A stretch of 64,000 bases of DNA from Lichenostomus cassidix (Eukaryota > Chordata > Aves > Passeriformes > Meliphagidae), in NCBI GenBank assembly GCA_008360975.2, contig CM039182.1, positions 20,184,324-20,248,323 on the forward strand, in the 5' to 3' direction. Below, in pieces: positions 24,948-38,333 of this stretch; position 1 is the first letter of the stretch; the number at the start of each line of letters is the position of its first letter. Position numbers and translations under genes: made by a program. The notes under the pieces were generated by a model that was given only the letters and a program-made list of their open reading frames with translations, had not been told where the DNA came from and did no database searches.

Positions 24948-27900
24948 GTAAGTAACAAAAGAAATTTCAAAAGTTTCCTTAATGAGTCTGGTGAAATGCT
25001 TGCAAAATAACCTGATACATAGATGAGTGTTGTGATCACACCCTTTCCCATTTAGAGTGCAGTTTACTAGCTTGATCCAAGCCATAGGATGCACTGCTGA
25101 CATATAGAATAGATTGCCCACACTCTGCTACAAACTCAGGAGAGGGGGAGTCGACATCCAGGGGGAATTGTTGGTGGCTGATTTTCTTTATGTATGCACT
25201 GTCTATTCAGGTGCTCCTCAGCTGTCTGTTTAATTGCTTCATTAGACCCACTGCTCTCTTTAAAGCTTCACATTGCTGTTGGTTTGTGAACTTTTGTTGA
25301 TGTCACAGAAATTCAAATTGCTGCTCAATCAGTTCACAACAACGAAAAGCTCTCCAAGTCTCCACTTGGCCTTTTGGGAACAAGGACATGAAACCCTGAC
25401 CCTCGATGTCAGATTGCACTTCACTCAGTACAAAGGCATGTGTGATGAGTACTAGTCAGATAAAGCAGAGTGGCTGTAGCCCAGAATCCAGCTTTCCTCT
25501 CCTTGATAAACTGTCATTCACAGAGAACTCAATTTGGCAGGAACTGAGACTCTTTTGAAAACAGCATCAGTTTTAACAACATTGCCTCGTAAAGCTTTTT
25601 TGTACTGAACCAGAAGAAAAGGAAATGTGTCCCCATTTTGCTGAGCAGAACTGAAGATTCCATTTGGCCACAAAGCGTCTTTGTACAATGACTGTTCCTT
25701 TTTTTTTTTTTCTGGTTATGAAGCATAAGGAAATATGGTTATGTCATTTTATTTGAATTATGAACTACATCAGGGGACCATTGAAAACGAACCTTCAAAT
25801 CTTCTGTGTTATCACACAGGAGTAGAAAGCCAAAGTACCTGACAAACACAGGCCATCTGAGATAGTAGTACTTCTATTAGTGCAAAAAGACAATTTACAA
25901 ATTAAGGGCTAAATCTGAAAAGGCCTGATATACAAGTTTCTCTTTAAGACCTGCTGCCAATGGAGTGTGTACACCTATCTAAACACTTTGTGGAGTACTC
26001 TGCTCCATGAGCTCCTTGGAGCTACAGATGCAAGTCTCCCATTACCTTAATAGGCTGGATAGGACACTGAGTTTTCAGTCACTGAAAAGAATCAATCCCT
26101 CAGTGGGCTGAGGAGACAGCTGTGCCAAAGCTCTTTGCATGAACAGAGTTTGCAGACCATGTGCAGTGACACCCCTTATCCTCCAAAGTTATTCGAACTA
26201 TCTGATGTTTGTTTCTGCTTTTTGGTTTTTTGGGGGTGGTGAAGAAGGAAGTAACCCATCAGCCCCAGCTGTGCAAACACAACTGGAGGCTCAAATTAAA
26301 TGCAGACATCAATCACTGCCCACCAAGTGGAGTGTGGTTTGAAAATTGATGAGGGGGAATGCTGGTTTGAAGCCAAGAGATAATGAAGGGCTCTGAGGCT
26401 TTGGTGTATGAGGTAGAGTTTTTCAGTGCTCATGCAGGGAACCTGCAGGGCAAGAAAGGAGTAAATGAGGTTTCTTTGGCTCCTGGTACGCCAATAATAG
26501 GAGAATCACCTTTTACCAATATCTGGATGTGATTTGTGTTCACCTTGTTCCAAGACTTTCTATATGCCTCACACACAGGAGAACAGAGTGAGGGGACGGA
26601 GAGGCTGGAAAAGTGTAAGTAGGTGTCTGTGAATGGTTTAGGAATTGCATTCCAAAAGCTGTGCAAATGGAAAAAACAGGCAGCTAAGGAAGCAGGTGGG
26701 TTGTTTTTCTCTCCCTAATATAGGAACAACTGCTATGTACGAGTAGGACAGTGTTTCCACCCTTTTCTGTTCCTTGAATTTTTACTTATCTGCATGGATT
26801 TTATTTGCTCTGTGAGTTCTCTTGGGGCTTCCCTCCACCCTTCAGTGTACCAACGGTCTTTTCCTTCATCCTCCCCCTTCCAGATACACTCATTTTTCCC
26901 TGTGTTATGACTCAAGATTTTTTTTTTTTTCAAATATTTCTACCATAAATTCCTTTCTATGGGGAACACATGAAAATGTAATTTTTACCTCTAAGATTTT
27001 CTATTGCACATGTGTTATATGAGCAAAGTGGGAGGAGGGAAAATACTTGTGCCTGCTGCTTCTTGGCTGTGCTGCTGTTCCGTACAGCCCAGTGCATTTT
27101 TCAGTTTTGCTCAGTGATTTTACTGGTGAATCTGAGCAGAGATCTGAGTTCAGCCAAATGTATTCTGAGCCTGTGATGGTAAATCACGGGATAACTGCCC
27201 TGAGCTCCCTCTAGAGCCAATGGAAGGAGTGCACAGAGAGCACAGAGAGCACATTTTTCATTCGTTTAGCTGCCTAAATTTAGTTGAGCCCTCTGTTTCT
27301 GTGCCTCGATTCTGTTTCTTATTTGTTCTCAGAATAGATGACCAGCTCTTCATCTGCTAAATGAGGGTGTACAGCCTTTCTTTAATCTCAAGTCAGTCAT
27401 AACTCTAATCTTAACTCAGTCATACTATGTAGAAAGCATAAGATCTTTGTTTTTTGTTGTCACTGTCACCATACATGAGCAAATTTTTATTTCCTTTCTG
27501 TGTGCTTTTATCTGGAGAGTGTTTCTCACAACAAATTTGTTTCTTTGAAGGAAAAGGGGGGAAAGTAGTTGTGAATGCACTAATTGCTGTATTTTTGACT
27601 GCGTTTAACCAGTAATGTATCTGATGGTATGCCAGGAGCACAGGCCAGCAGGAGGTTCAAGTATTTGGAGACTCGAGGATGATATGGCTCAGAAGGCAGT
27701 GCTTGTAGCACAAGGTGCTGAAAAAGGGAGGTAGAAATAGTTGCTCCATCCAGTGAGTTTGGTTAAGTAAATGTTATTTTTCTTTCCTATTGCAGTGTAA
27801 CAAACAGTACACATGAATGTATGAATGTAAGCTTCTAGGAGCTACAGAGGAGGCAGGACTTCATTTATTCCAGGTGCTGGCAAAGAGGATCTTTCAAGAG

Positions 27901-30139
27901 AGAACAGTTAGAAATATGTGGAGTTTTTTGGGCTCAGAAGACAAAAATTGACATCTTTTTGTCACATGTTCGTGCAAAATTCGGGCCACATTTGAAGAAG
28001 AAGCCAATGAGTCACTCAGTTATGTTCACTGTGGAAAGGGAATTGCTGTTATGCAGAGTGTAACTGAAAACTTGGCTTTCAAGTAAGCAGATGCATTGGG
28101 TTTCCTTACTCATGCAGCCACAAAAATGCATTTCTCAGATGTTTTTAAAATAACTTTAAGAAACTGCAGAGACACAGCTCTTTCCTGAGCTAGTGTATGA
28201 ATACTATGGTTTCGGATCTAACTTCAAGCCTGAAATTCTCCTAGTTGTATCCGCAGCTGGGCAGAGGCTCACAGATCCATCAAACCTGGCATTTTACCAG
28301 GGCATCAGTCAGGCCCTCTCTCTATGCTCTTGGTTCTAGCATTCAGATAAAATCTTCTCACTACTGTCTAGGGAAAGATACTGCCGTAATTCCCAAGGGT
28401 TATTTTGTTAGTAGTTACTTTTCTTTCCCCCCACATTCCATGGTTTGTGGTTTTTAACTCCAGGCAGTTTGATTTATGTACAGAATATATGTGCAAAGGA
28501 AGAATAAACACTGCACACTGTGTGTTAGAGGGCTGATTGTGGCAGGCTGCCAAGTGAGAAGAAAAGGTTGAATGGATGGATGGTTTTGGGTGTCTTTACC
28601 AGGTACTCATTTTAACAGGCGTTACAGACTTAATATTCAATCACAAGATCCCACACAGCTAGCTAGTGTTCACAGAATTACAGGCAAATGTTTAATTCAT
28701 GAGTACAGCATTGACTATGTGGGGTATGACAGGGGATTAAGCAGGAGTTTTGTCCCTTGTTTCTCAGCTCTGAGGTTTATTTGAGACAGGTCATCTTTCT
28801 CTCTGCTGCTGTTTTTATATTTTTTTCACTAGTGTGCTCAAAGGTCTTTGAATACTAAAGGCAGAAACATCGCATTGTGTTACACAGTCTAGTTAAAATT
28901 TCTAATTCATTGGTGATGCCTTGCACAGACTTTATAGAATGTGAGGCATTTTGAAGTAAAAGAAGACAATCTCAATATAAAGTACATGTCTTCTAATCTT
29001 GTAGCATTTATATAGCTTTTAGCATCCTGGCTCCATCGTCGAGTACTCCTATCCATATTTCAATCCATATTTTTCTCCAGCTGAGCCAAAAATTATATTA
29101 AATGATGTGCCTATGGGAAGGCAGGGCGTAAATGCTGAAACAGGAACTGAATTTGACTGCTGTTGCTGCCCAATAGCCCAAAGACTCTTCCTCTGTGGGT
29201 CATACAACTGTGCTGGGAACTCCAATGCTCCTCACTTCTGAAACCAGGCACTTCTGAGACTGTCCCATGGCTCCAAACACAGCAGCAACAAATCACTTCT
29301 GCTGGAGTGCTAGGAAGGATTAATGGGAGACTGAGTCTGTGGCCATTTTTCTCTGTGGTTTCACTTGTCAAAATGTTGATGTTGCTTAAGCTATGAAATC
29401 ATTAGTTCTAACTTCTCTGTCCTTCTCTTCCCGATTGTGAAACGGAAGGAAACGAAATTATCAGCTGTAGGGGGGGAAAAAAGAGAAGGAAGGCATTTGT
29501 GGTAAAATGAAAAGTGAAGTTTTGTAAACCTATATTTGCTTTCTTCCCCTTTTTTTTTTTTTTAACTTTTTCTTTACCCACTGTTTAAATAGCACTTCAT
29601 GTATATGTGTGTAATTGAGCACTCTAAAGCTGTTATAAAACATAGATATATGGACTCTGATCCTTGATGCTGCATACATGTATCTTAAAAACATAATTGT
29701 AATGACCTTTTATCCAGAGTCATAGCTCTCACTGGTGCACCAGTTGCATGTTAGGGCCAGTTTAGAAATCTTGACTGAGGCAAGATATAGGGTTTAATTG
29801 AACAAAAGCTACATGGGAACTCATGTTAGCCATTAACAGAATACAAAAAATGTATGGGGAAATATGGATTGTTGAATGAGGGTTGCTTCAATACCCAATA
29901 CAAATGAAAGAAGATGTTTACTTGAGGCATTTCTCTTACAAGGGCCACAGTAGCTTCAACCTGAAATACACACATTTTTTGGAAATTGGCACTTAAGATA
30001 GGCAATGCACAGTTTGTTTGCCCTGGGCATAGCAGGACTATATCAGAATCAAAATATATGAAACGTAAGAGAGGGAATGAAATAAAAGTCTTAATACTCC
30101 CATTGAAACCAAATATTTCATTTGATCTTTTTGTAACAG
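24948..30139 (+). other. CUBN: Intron within CUB10 (5192 bp, phase 0)
   Basis: No exon, transposon or RNA gene recognised. It contains ordinary T homopolymers (around 25700, 26920 and 29548) and scattered open frames below 90 codons with no recognisable domain. The acceptor ends TTGTAACAG. Confidence 0.8.
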
Positions 30140-30296
30140 GTATTTGATGGTCCTAACAATGAAGCACCACTGCTTAGAAAACTCTGTGGAACACAGAATC
30201 CTCCCCCTATCACATCCTCCAGGAATCTGATGTACATCCGATTGCACTCTGATAACACCATCCAGCACAGGGGCTTCAGTGCTCGTTTCACAGAGG
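30140..30296 (+). CDS. CUBN: Cubilin exon: CUB10, second half
   Basis: 157 bp, phase 0 in and phase 1 out. It starts VFDGPNNEAPLLRKLC (fourth cysteine) and ends LHSDNTIQHRGFSARFTE. The HSD Asp completes a full predicted calcium site for CUB10. The linker to CUB11 is almost absent: FTE then A-C. The donor is G|gtaatt, slightly off consensus at +5 and +6. Confidence 0.96.
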
Positions 30297-31985
30297 GTAA
30301 TTTCGTCATTTACATTACTTCATATTTATCCAATTACAGTCTTTTAGCACAGGTGATAATGGGAAGTGTCATTCCCACACATACAGCACACCAGTGTGTA
30401 TCTTTACCAAAAACTAATCTTTCCAAATTATAAATTAAAGCATTTAAAGTCTGAGGATCAACTCAAATTCTTCAACTGGGAAAAAAGAAATCATACTTTT
30501 TATAGCAAGGCATCTAGTACACATCAGCTACCTCTTATTTTTCCTCCCTAGAGGGTTAGCTGTCCATAACTATCCTGAGAAAAATGTGCAACTGGCAGTT
30601 TCCACAGACCTAGTGACAAAATAACATTTTATATGTCCATCCATGCGCATGAATCTGAAAAGCTATAAAAGATTTCTGTGTGGTGCTGTTGATGAAGTTC
30701 ATGGATTCAGGCCTGCACACCCTGCCAAACATCAACTATTCAATTTGTGGGGGACTAATTGGTGTTTTACATGGTTTCCTTTTTAATGAAAAATGACACC
30801 AACTGGGCAGAATTTTTCATGAAATTACATACTATTTGATAACTGGTGATTTGCTTTCACTTTTTCTCAATAATTTGGGAAACATTTTTTTCCCTAAGAT
30901 ACAGACATTTAATTTTTGCAGAGAAAATCAGTTTCTCTCATTTCCTCCTCTCCTCATTTCCTCAGTCTCGGGATTCTTTTCACTATAAATTAGTAGTTTC
31001 CCCAGAAGTGTTTCTTTCTTTGAAAATATTGTGAAAAATTATATAGAAAAGGAGGATTTTGCATCAACCAAAAATCTCAGAAACCCCAGTTACTAAGGTA
31101 CTAGTTAGATACCTAATTAGGAATTTCTGGTTAACAGCTGTGAGAGCCTAATGTGTTCAGCTTTCTCAGAGCAGACCTACTGGATTCTGTACTGCACAAA
31201 CCATGACTGGTGAGTGAGTGCTCCCTGCCCAGGATGTTAGCAACCCATCTTCTCTCTTCCTGAGAAAACTCAGTTAAGCCCCATCTGTTGTTTTGTATTC
31301 TAGGCAGCACAGCACAATAAATGAATCTCACTTTTTGGTACACGCCTCCTCACCCTGCAGTTTAAAGCAGGTGTGTGTTAAACTATGACCTGGGGAGTTT
31401 ATGAGCAGCCACTGAGCTTAGAGATGAGGCAGCACTCAGCACTGTCAGCCAAAGTTCTGCAGTCAGCCAAGCTCTTATGTGTGTGCAACACCTCACACAA
31501 TTGCAGTTTTGCTGACACAGCTCACAAGAGGATCCTGTCAATGCAATGTGGTTCTACCCCTGGGTGCTGCAATGTTGTGGAGAGTTACTTATGATTTTTT
31601 TCTTCCGAGTTGCCAACACAACAGACAAATGATCAGAGAAATGGGTGTATTGCACTATCCTGGAACCAAGTTATTTTGGCCCCAAGATTTCTCTTCTGGG
31701 CTATGAGGAGAAGAAAACTATCAGGCCTAAAGTCACTATGGCTTCTCTCAGATGGTCAGCCAGGTGCAGTATGGCTTGTGGATCCAGATGAAGAAAGTGC
31801 ACCCAGTGCTGGGAGCTAATCCTTAAGTCTCTTTTTCTGATTAAAAAATATTGAGAATTTTATCCCCATTTCACGCTGATGTACCATGTTACACTTTATG
31901 CATTCATTTTCACTACAGAATTTTAGAAAGGTGATTTTAACATATAAATATTTATAAATGTACCTATATGTGTTTCATTCTAAAG
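30297..31985 (+). other. CUBN: Intron between CUB10 and CUB11 (1689 bp, phase 1)
   Basis: AT-rich unique sequence. No repeat family recognised. The acceptor is ATTCTAAAG, with a weaker pyrimidine tract than its neighbours. Confidence 0.8.
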
Positions 31986-32102
31986 CATGTGGAAGTTTCA
32001 TAGAGTCGGACTCAGTTGGGTCAGCAATTTCCTCTCCTCTGTATCCTGCCAAATACCCAAACAATCAGAACTGCAGCTGGATTATTCAGGCTCAGGAACC
32101 AT
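31986..32102 (+). CDS. CUBN: Cubilin exon: CUB11, part 1 of 3
   Basis: 117 bp, phase 1 in and phase 1 out (CCA T|gtaagt). It encodes [17 protein letters not shown], then [18 protein letters not shown]. The usual CGG is CGS here. The first and second cysteines are present, with an NCS sequon at the second. CUB11 is the only domain in the window split into three exons: an extra phase-1 intron falls after IIQAQEP, between the second cysteine and the DFDIE strand. Confidence 0.95.
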
Positions 32103-34358
32103 GTAAGTAAAAACATCTTTTATAGTTAGCTGGGATGACTAACATCCTCATCTTCTTTTCTGTAATAACAATGCAAAGTTCCTCCTTTATTTCTTTAGGA
32201 AGTTCTGCATCCTGGTAATTGGAAAGTGTGGCTCTCCCAATCTGTCACAACTCAGATTTCACTGTAAAAGATTTAGTGCCTAGTGAGGAAAACAATTTAC
32301 AACTTTGTCGTCTTAGCCCATTTACTGTGACCCTAATGTTACAATTATAAATAAGGTGTTGAATACTATGTGAAATTGGATTCATTAGTGAGAAAATCTA
32401 AGGGTTTACATATAATTAAAGCACTTGTATTTAGCTGACCTTATTTTGGTCTAGAGTTTTCAAGATGGAATTGTGTTACATGAAATCTATGCTGTTAACC
32501 TTAAAAAAATAGATTGAAAAATGAGAAAAGGTACACAGAAATTCAATTTCAAATACAAACAAAAATATATAAATAAACTGGTGTTATGTGCATACACTCC
32601 CACCTATTCATAATTTTACACATATTTATGATTGATCATAAAACACCAAATATTTTCCATCAGATACAGGTATTACCTTTAATACCCACTATTACCTTTA
32701 CAGTCTATAGGATTCCTAAAAAAATTTGTGTGTGTTAAATCCTATAATAGTGTCCTGGTATCCTAATTTTAAGTATCAACTATTCTGCTTCAGTTGTACT
32801 TTTTATATTTAGCCATTGTTGTTAAAATCATGGAATGTTTCAATCCCATTTATAAGTTTCTTTGGCTGATTTATAAAACAAATATCAATTTGCCAAGAAA
32901 ACACCAAAACACAAATCAGGAGACAAGAAATAGTTTTTTTTAGCATAGTTACTGATATAAATAAGATGTCCATGAAAAGAACATCATCAAAGCTGTTCCT
33001 CACCTATGCAGAGTTTATGTTTAAAAACAAACTTTTCCTGGATTTATGTTGAAAACTCATACATGACTGCTGTCTCCTGAATTATGCGAGTATGAAAGGC
33101 CATAAAAGTGCCGTATAAGAAGCAGTGACTTCCTCCATTTATAACAGGACCACCCCACACCACATGTTGCAGCTGCACGTGGCTTCTTGATGCTGTTGTA
33201 CAGCACTACATACTTAGATAGCATACATACATGGCATTGCCTACCCATATTCCACAGATTTAACCAATGGCAGGCCCCAGCAGAGTTCCTGCTCTGCCTT
33301 TACTGAGAAGGCCAACAAGTCTCCTGCTCTGGCCACCCACTGTGTTTTTCCTTTTTGCTGTATATCCTGAGGACCTGCATTGCTAGCTGTAATTGATTGA
33401 GCAGATGGGACACAAAGGAGCATGGAACACGCGTGTGCAGCTGAATGCCAGTCAGTGGCACCCTGCTGGATGCAGTGCTGGCTCCATGGCTGTCATTTCA
33501 GCTCATGCCAGACAATTAAGTGGGGCCTGGTGAGAAGCAAAATATTTGTGTCAAATTCAGCTTGGTCAATGTGGGAGAAAACTTAGTTGTCTTCTAAATC
33601 ATGAGACTCTTTCTGGCCCACTCAAACTGCATAGGAGCTCTAAGGCCAGTAGTAACTCATTCCCAGACTAGTGTCAAGGACAGCTTCTCTTCTGCCAGCT
33701 GGGACTGCACCTTTGTTTAACTCAGACAAGCAAGAGCAGTATGGGAGTCAAAAATACCCTGAATCAGAAATCCTCTTTTTTAGGATATAGCCTGCAGTGC
33801 AAGAGTGTGGAAAATCCAATTCTGTACAAGTATAGCTGAGGGTAGTTAATGATCCTTTGACCAGTCCAATTGATGAATATGGAATGTTGCAATATGATGA
33901 AAGAAGCGGCTCTTTCTAAGCCTGGAGCAGGGCAGCAGCAGTTCACATTTGTCCGGATCTATGGTATAGATCACAAAGGGACAGCAGGTCATGGATGTGT
34001 AGAAATAAGTTTTGTTTCTGGATGTCTGTAGATTTTCCAGGTTCTATTTGCTGATGTTTTCAGTATATAATGAAGCTGTCCAGATACAAGGAAACCTAGA
34101 TTCATGTATATGCGTTAAATCTTGTCCTTCTTGATTGTACTAGAATGTACTGAAAGGTGAAGAGATTTACCAGGACCTTTGCAGTAAAGGTTAATGCACT
34201 TCCATCAAATTCATTCAACATATAATGGAAAAAAACTACTTCAGATGTTATGCTTTATGGAGACTGATTGACTTCAGGGGAAAATGAGAACATTTGTCTA
34301 CATGTAATTATTTCTCTGTGAAATTTCTTTCTAAGTTTTTATTCTTTCCTGTTTCCAG
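32103..34358 (+). other. CUBN: Intron within CUB11 (2256 bp, phase 1)
   Basis: AT-rich unique sequence. A TATTACCTTTA 11-mer occurs twice 19 bp apart near 32671-32700. No transposon or RNA gene recognised. Confidence 0.8.
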
Positions 34359-34472
34359 TCAACCACGTCACACTTTCGTTCACTGACTTTGATATTGAAA
34401 ACAATAGACAAAACTGTACAACGGATTTTGTGGAGATTTTGGATGGAAATAACTATGAGGCTCCTCTTCAAG
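34359..34472 (+). CDS. CUBN: Cubilin exon: CUB11, part 2 of 3
   Basis: 114 bp, phase 1 in and phase 1 out (CTT CAA G|gtattg). The T from part 1 plus TC gives Phe, then [19 protein letters not shown], the third cysteine, and TTDFVEILDGNNYEAPLQ. Glu (DIE) and Asp (C-T-T-D) of the calcium site are present, as is an NCT sequon. The exon runs past the DG turn, so the downstream intron lies later than in CUB9 or CUB10. Confidence 0.96.
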
Positions 34473-36053
34473 GTATTGTACCTTTCTCTTTTGTATTTCA
34501 TATCTAGAACTACACCCAGGTTTAGCAGGAGAAGGTTTTCTGTGCATGGCCTCCTGCTTCATAGATTTTCTTTGGTAACAGAATCTCCTTGGCCACTCTG
34601 GCCAGAGAAAAAAGAGAATGGAGGATAAGTCTTCAGTGTGAATGGCAGAGTCCTCCCAGGCTGTGCTCCTACTGACCTGCAGTTTGGTGTTCACTCCAGA
34701 TGCCTTTTCCTTCCTCCTCAGCTGAACAATATTGGGAACCAAGCAATTCAGTTTAAACTGAATTCCCAGTTAGCTATACAAAAACAAAACATAACTCACA
34801 AGCACAGTAAATAAGTGCAGTCCATGCTAAACACAGGTAGAAAAGCTGCAGTTTTCTGGGAGTAGAAAATGTTTTTCCTCAAGCTCAGGAAAGCCTGGTT
34901 TTTCTCCCCTTTCCTGAGTTTTCTACAGCTTTCTTCTAGTATCTTTGGTCAGAACCACCCACTTCAAGTGCTAGGAGCAGCCTGAAGCAGGAAAATTCAG
35001 AGTACCGGCCACAGGGTGGTCCCAGCTCTCCTCTCATCCCCAGGGTTGCTTCAAATTCCATCTGGAAAATTCAGAATATCTGTGTCTTATTATGTTCCTC
35101 CTTACTCTACTTTTGCATATGCTCCTTTGTTGGGAGTGGGGCTGCAGTCAATTGAAATGGTGTAACTAAGAAGAGAATTCATATTTTGGTCTCCTGTCCT
35201 TGGCTTTCATTTGGCAAAAGGACTTTTCAGTCCTTAAAGAGGACATTTCAGAAAGATGGGAAAAAACATTTTAGGAGGGCCTATTGTTATTGAACAAGGT
35301 GTCATGGTTTTAAGCTGAAAGAAGGTAGATTTAAACTAGATATAAAGAAGAAATTTTTTACAATGAGGGTGGTGAAGCACTGCAACAAGTTGCCCTGGGA
35401 GTTGGTAGATGCCCTGGAAACATTCAAGGTCAGGCTGGATGAGGTTCTGGGCAGCCTGATTTAGTTGAAGATGTCCCTGCTCTTTTCAGGGGGATTGTAG
35501 TAAATGACCTTTAAGGGCTCCTTCTAACCCAAAGTATTCCATGATTCTGTGATACTGGCTGCTATCTTTCATTTTACTGTCAGATGCCTTTTTGCTAGAT
35601 CATGATTCATATTCCTAGTTCCCATGTTACAATCAATTACAAGGGAACTGGTCTGTTATTTTTCATTGTTTTTTTTATCAGAAACCAATTGAGTGAAATG
35701 GAAACTGCTGTCAGACATACTTAATAGGTTTGGTTGGGTTTTATTTCCAATTAGGCTGTAATTTCTCATTTTTTTCATTATCATTGGGGGAACTCAATGA
35801 CAGACTATCTGGTAATGACTGTGTCTGCAGTGCAGTAGGTCATTTTTCTGTTAAAAAAAATTGCCACCAGAGTTGAGTTTTGTGCAAATGAAATGGAGTA
35901 TTTCATTTTTATGTAGATTGAATTGACAACTGAAATTGTAAGCAACAAATGTTACTTCTGCTTGTTGTCAGGCATTAACTCCAAATATTAAATTAGCAGT
36001 AGTAATTACATGCTGAACACTCCTTTTTTCCCCTCTGGCTTGCTCTCTTTCAG
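34473..36053 (+). other. CUBN: Intron within CUB11 (1581 bp, phase 1)
   Basis: Contains a CR1 3' fragment on + (about 35298-35553). The rest is unique AT-rich sequence. Confidence 0.85.
35298..35553 (+). mobile_element. CR1 LINE, 3'-terminal fragment (+)
   Basis: About 256 bp matches the CR1 3' end: the GAAGAAATTTTTTACAATGAG segment equivalent to the reverse-transcriptase C-terminus, then the GTTGCCCTGGGAG and AGGTCAGGCTGGATGAG segments. It ends in the diagnostic 8-bp tail repeat (ATTCCATG ATTCTGTG). It is severely 5'-truncated and noncoding, typical of bird CR1 copies. The left boundary is approximate. Confidence 0.9.
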
Positions 36054-36182
36054 GCCGTTACTGTGGCACTACCATACCACATCCTGTCACTTCTTTTGGT
36101 AATGCCTTGGTGGTGAACTTCATCTCCAACAACAACATTACTGCCAGGGGCTTCCATGCCACCTATGCTGCATCATCATCAT
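36054..36182 (+). CDS. CUBN: Cubilin exon: CUB11, part 3 of 3
   Basis: 129 bp, phase 1 in and phase 1 out (TCA T|gtaagt). It encodes GRYCGTTIPHPVTSFGNALVV (read across the junction; the cysteine is the fourth) and FISNNNITARGFHATYAASSS. The position that is Asp in neighbours (S/T-D) is Asn here (ISN), so the calcium site is probably weakened. An NIT sequon lies in the same turn. Four consecutive TCA/TCC codons form a serine linker into CUB12. Confidence 0.96.
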
Positions 36183-36462
36183 GTAAGTCCATACAACAGG
36201 TGCTAGCTCCTTATGCCTCTGACGTTTAAGGAAAGAACAGATCCTTTACCTCTTGTTCTCTCTGCAATTCGATTTTTTTAACCCCCACTGTTGGCCTTCC
36301 TCTTTTTGGCCAAGGTCTCAGCAAGTATATCAACAAGCTTAAGAACAAAGAAACAAGGAGAAATACTTTCTTGATTAATAAATGCTCTGGCTCTGTCAAG
36401 CCTTTTTGTTGGTTTTTTTATGCCATCCTTACCAAACCTCTGCTGTCTCTTTCTTGTTGCAG
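36183..36462 (+). other. CUBN: Shortest intron in the window (280 bp, phase 1)
   Basis: Separates CUB11 from CUB12. Consensus GTAAGT donor; acceptor TTCTTGTTGCAG. No feature seen inside. Confidence 0.9.
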
Positions 36463-36595
36463 CCTGCGGGGGTACTTTCCACATGGACAGAGGAGCTTTC
36501 AACAGCCCTGGCTATCCTGAGCCATATCCGCTCAACAGCGAGTGTGTCTGGACAATCCTCAGCTCCCCTGGCAACCGGCTCCAGCTGTCCTTCAT
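36463..36595 (+). CDS. CUBN: Cubilin exon: CUB12, part 1
   Basis: 133 bp, phase 1 in and phase 2 out (TTC AT|gtaagt). It starts [19 protein letters not shown] and reaches [20 protein letters not shown]. First and second cysteines are present. The intron falls inside the strand just before the LEN calcium Glu, earlier than the phase-0 site of CUB9/10, so the second exon carries both remaining cysteines. Confidence 0.96.
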
Positions 36596-36992
36596 GTAAG
36601 TGCATTGCCAGGGGTTATTAGTCAGCCTTTAACAGACCTGAAGGAAGGATGCTCTGTGTTTATTAGGAAATGTAATTACTGAATGATAAAGCTGAAACGT
36701 ATTTTTAGAGTAACTTGGAAAGAGAACACAGCAGGGGTTAGTGGCAGCTTGCAATCAGTGTTTCCCTGTCTTAGTCATTGCTTATATTAAGGCATATACA
36801 GCATTGTATAAATAGGTGGTTTATTATTTAAGCAGCATGAGGTACTGAAGAAGCCAGTTCTCACTCATTTAAAAACAAGCGGAGGAAATTTAGTATCATT
36901 TTGCCTTTTCTTTACAAAGGAAATTCCTACAATGTAAAGATTCATTTTAGTGTTTATGATTCCCTGATTAATATAAAGGGCCTAGATTTTAG

Positions 36993-37795
36993 GGTTGTAT
37001 CTCCAGAGGGACCTTAGCTCACTGGAGTGGTAGGCTGAGAAACCTCGTGAAATTAAACAAAGCCAAGTGGCAGATGCTGTACTGGGTTGGGGCAATCCCA
37101 GATACACCCACAGGCTGGGCAGCGAAGTGATTGAGGGCAGCCCAAAAGAGAAAGACTTGGGGGTGATGGTTGATGAAAAACTCACCATGAGCCAGCAATG
37201 TGCACTCACAGCCCAGAAAGCCAAAGGAATCCTGGACTGCATCCAAAGGAGTGTGGCCAGCACATTGAGGGAGGATTCTGCCCCTCTACTCTGTTCTTGT
37301 AAGACCCCAGTTGGAACCCCACGTCGGGTTGTGTTGCCCGCAGTGTAAGAAAGACATAGAAGCCACAAAGTTGAAAAGGGGACTGGAGCACCTCCCTTGT
37401 GAAGAGACACTGAGAAAGTTTGGGCTGCTCGGGCTAGAGAAGAGAAGGCTGTGTGGAGACCTCTTAGCAACCTTCCAGTGTCTGAAGGGGGCCTACAGGG
37501 AAGCTGGAGAGGGACTCTTCATCAGCAACTGTAGTGACAGGACAAGGGGCAGTAGCTTCAAACTGAAAAGGAACAGGTTTAGATTAGGTGTTAGAAAGAA
37601 ATTCTTCCCTATGAGGGTAGTGAGGCTCTGGAACAGGTTGCCCAGAGAAGTTGTGAATGCCCCAAACCTGGCAATTTTCAAGGCCAAATTGGATGGGGCT
37701 CTGGGCAATCTGGTCTACTGGAAGGTGTCCCTGTCCATGGCAGGGGGTTTGGAACTACTCAATCTTTAAGGTTCCTTTTGACTCAAAATATTATG
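36993..37795 (+). mobile_element. CR1 LINE fragment with decayed ORF2 C-terminus (+)
   Basis: About 800 bp of CR1 in sense to the gene. It runs from an ATCTCCAGAGGGACC-like segment through GAGCCAGCAATGTGCACTCA and AGGAGTGTGGCCAGCACATTG to the 3' part (TAGATTAGGTGTTAGAAAGAA, GGTTGCCCAGAGAAG) and the CTTTAAGGTTCCTT terminus. The reverse-transcriptase C-terminal reading frame is broken: the recognisable segments at 37067-37348 and 37311-37769 are in different frames. The tail octamers are degraded. It is a dead 5'-truncated copy and not a host gene. Confidence 0.92.
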
Positions 37796-38280
37796 TTCTG
37801 AGTTTCTAAAATTGATATTAAGCTCTTCAAAATTTCTCCAACAGTTAAAGCAGAGGAGGTACAACAGGAATCAGAATATGTGTTGGAATTTTGTTTTCCC
37901 TTCAGCAAACTAACTTTCCTTTGAACACTTCTGACAGGAAAGTCATGTGGAGAATAATGTGGAGTCCTTTACCAGGGCTGTTAGGTCCTTCTTTACCCAT
38001 GAGGTAGATTTCTGAGTGTCTCCGTTTCCAGGCATCAAACAGTGGCTGCTGCCAAGAAATGGAGCACTGACCTTTAGCTAAGCTCACCAAGAATGAGCAG
38101 GAAAAGAAAACTAACTCTGAAACCTGCATTTGCAGTTAATCTGAACAAAAGGGAAATTTTTCCAGTAACACACTGACTGCATAAGGCACAGCTTGTTAGG
38201 CATGTGCTGATTCGCTAATGCAATAAAAAGGACATTCTATTCCTCCTCTACTCACTGAAGCACAGAAAAAGTACTACAGC

Positions 38281-38333
38281 CTGAAAACATTTTCCGAAAT
38301 GTTTTGCAAAACCTGAAAACATTTTCCAAAATG
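38281..38333 (+). repeat. Short tandem duplication, 32-bp period
   Basis: CTGAAAACATTTTCC plus AAATG occurs at 38281-38301 and again at 38313-38333 with a single base difference (G to A). Confidence 0.85.

Noticed and set aside
37067..37769. Open frames of 93, 152 and 162 codons on both strands around 37 kb
   Set aside because: They lie inside a CR1 retroelement copy. The + strand pieces are broken reverse-transcriptase remnants and the minus-strand one is their shadow.
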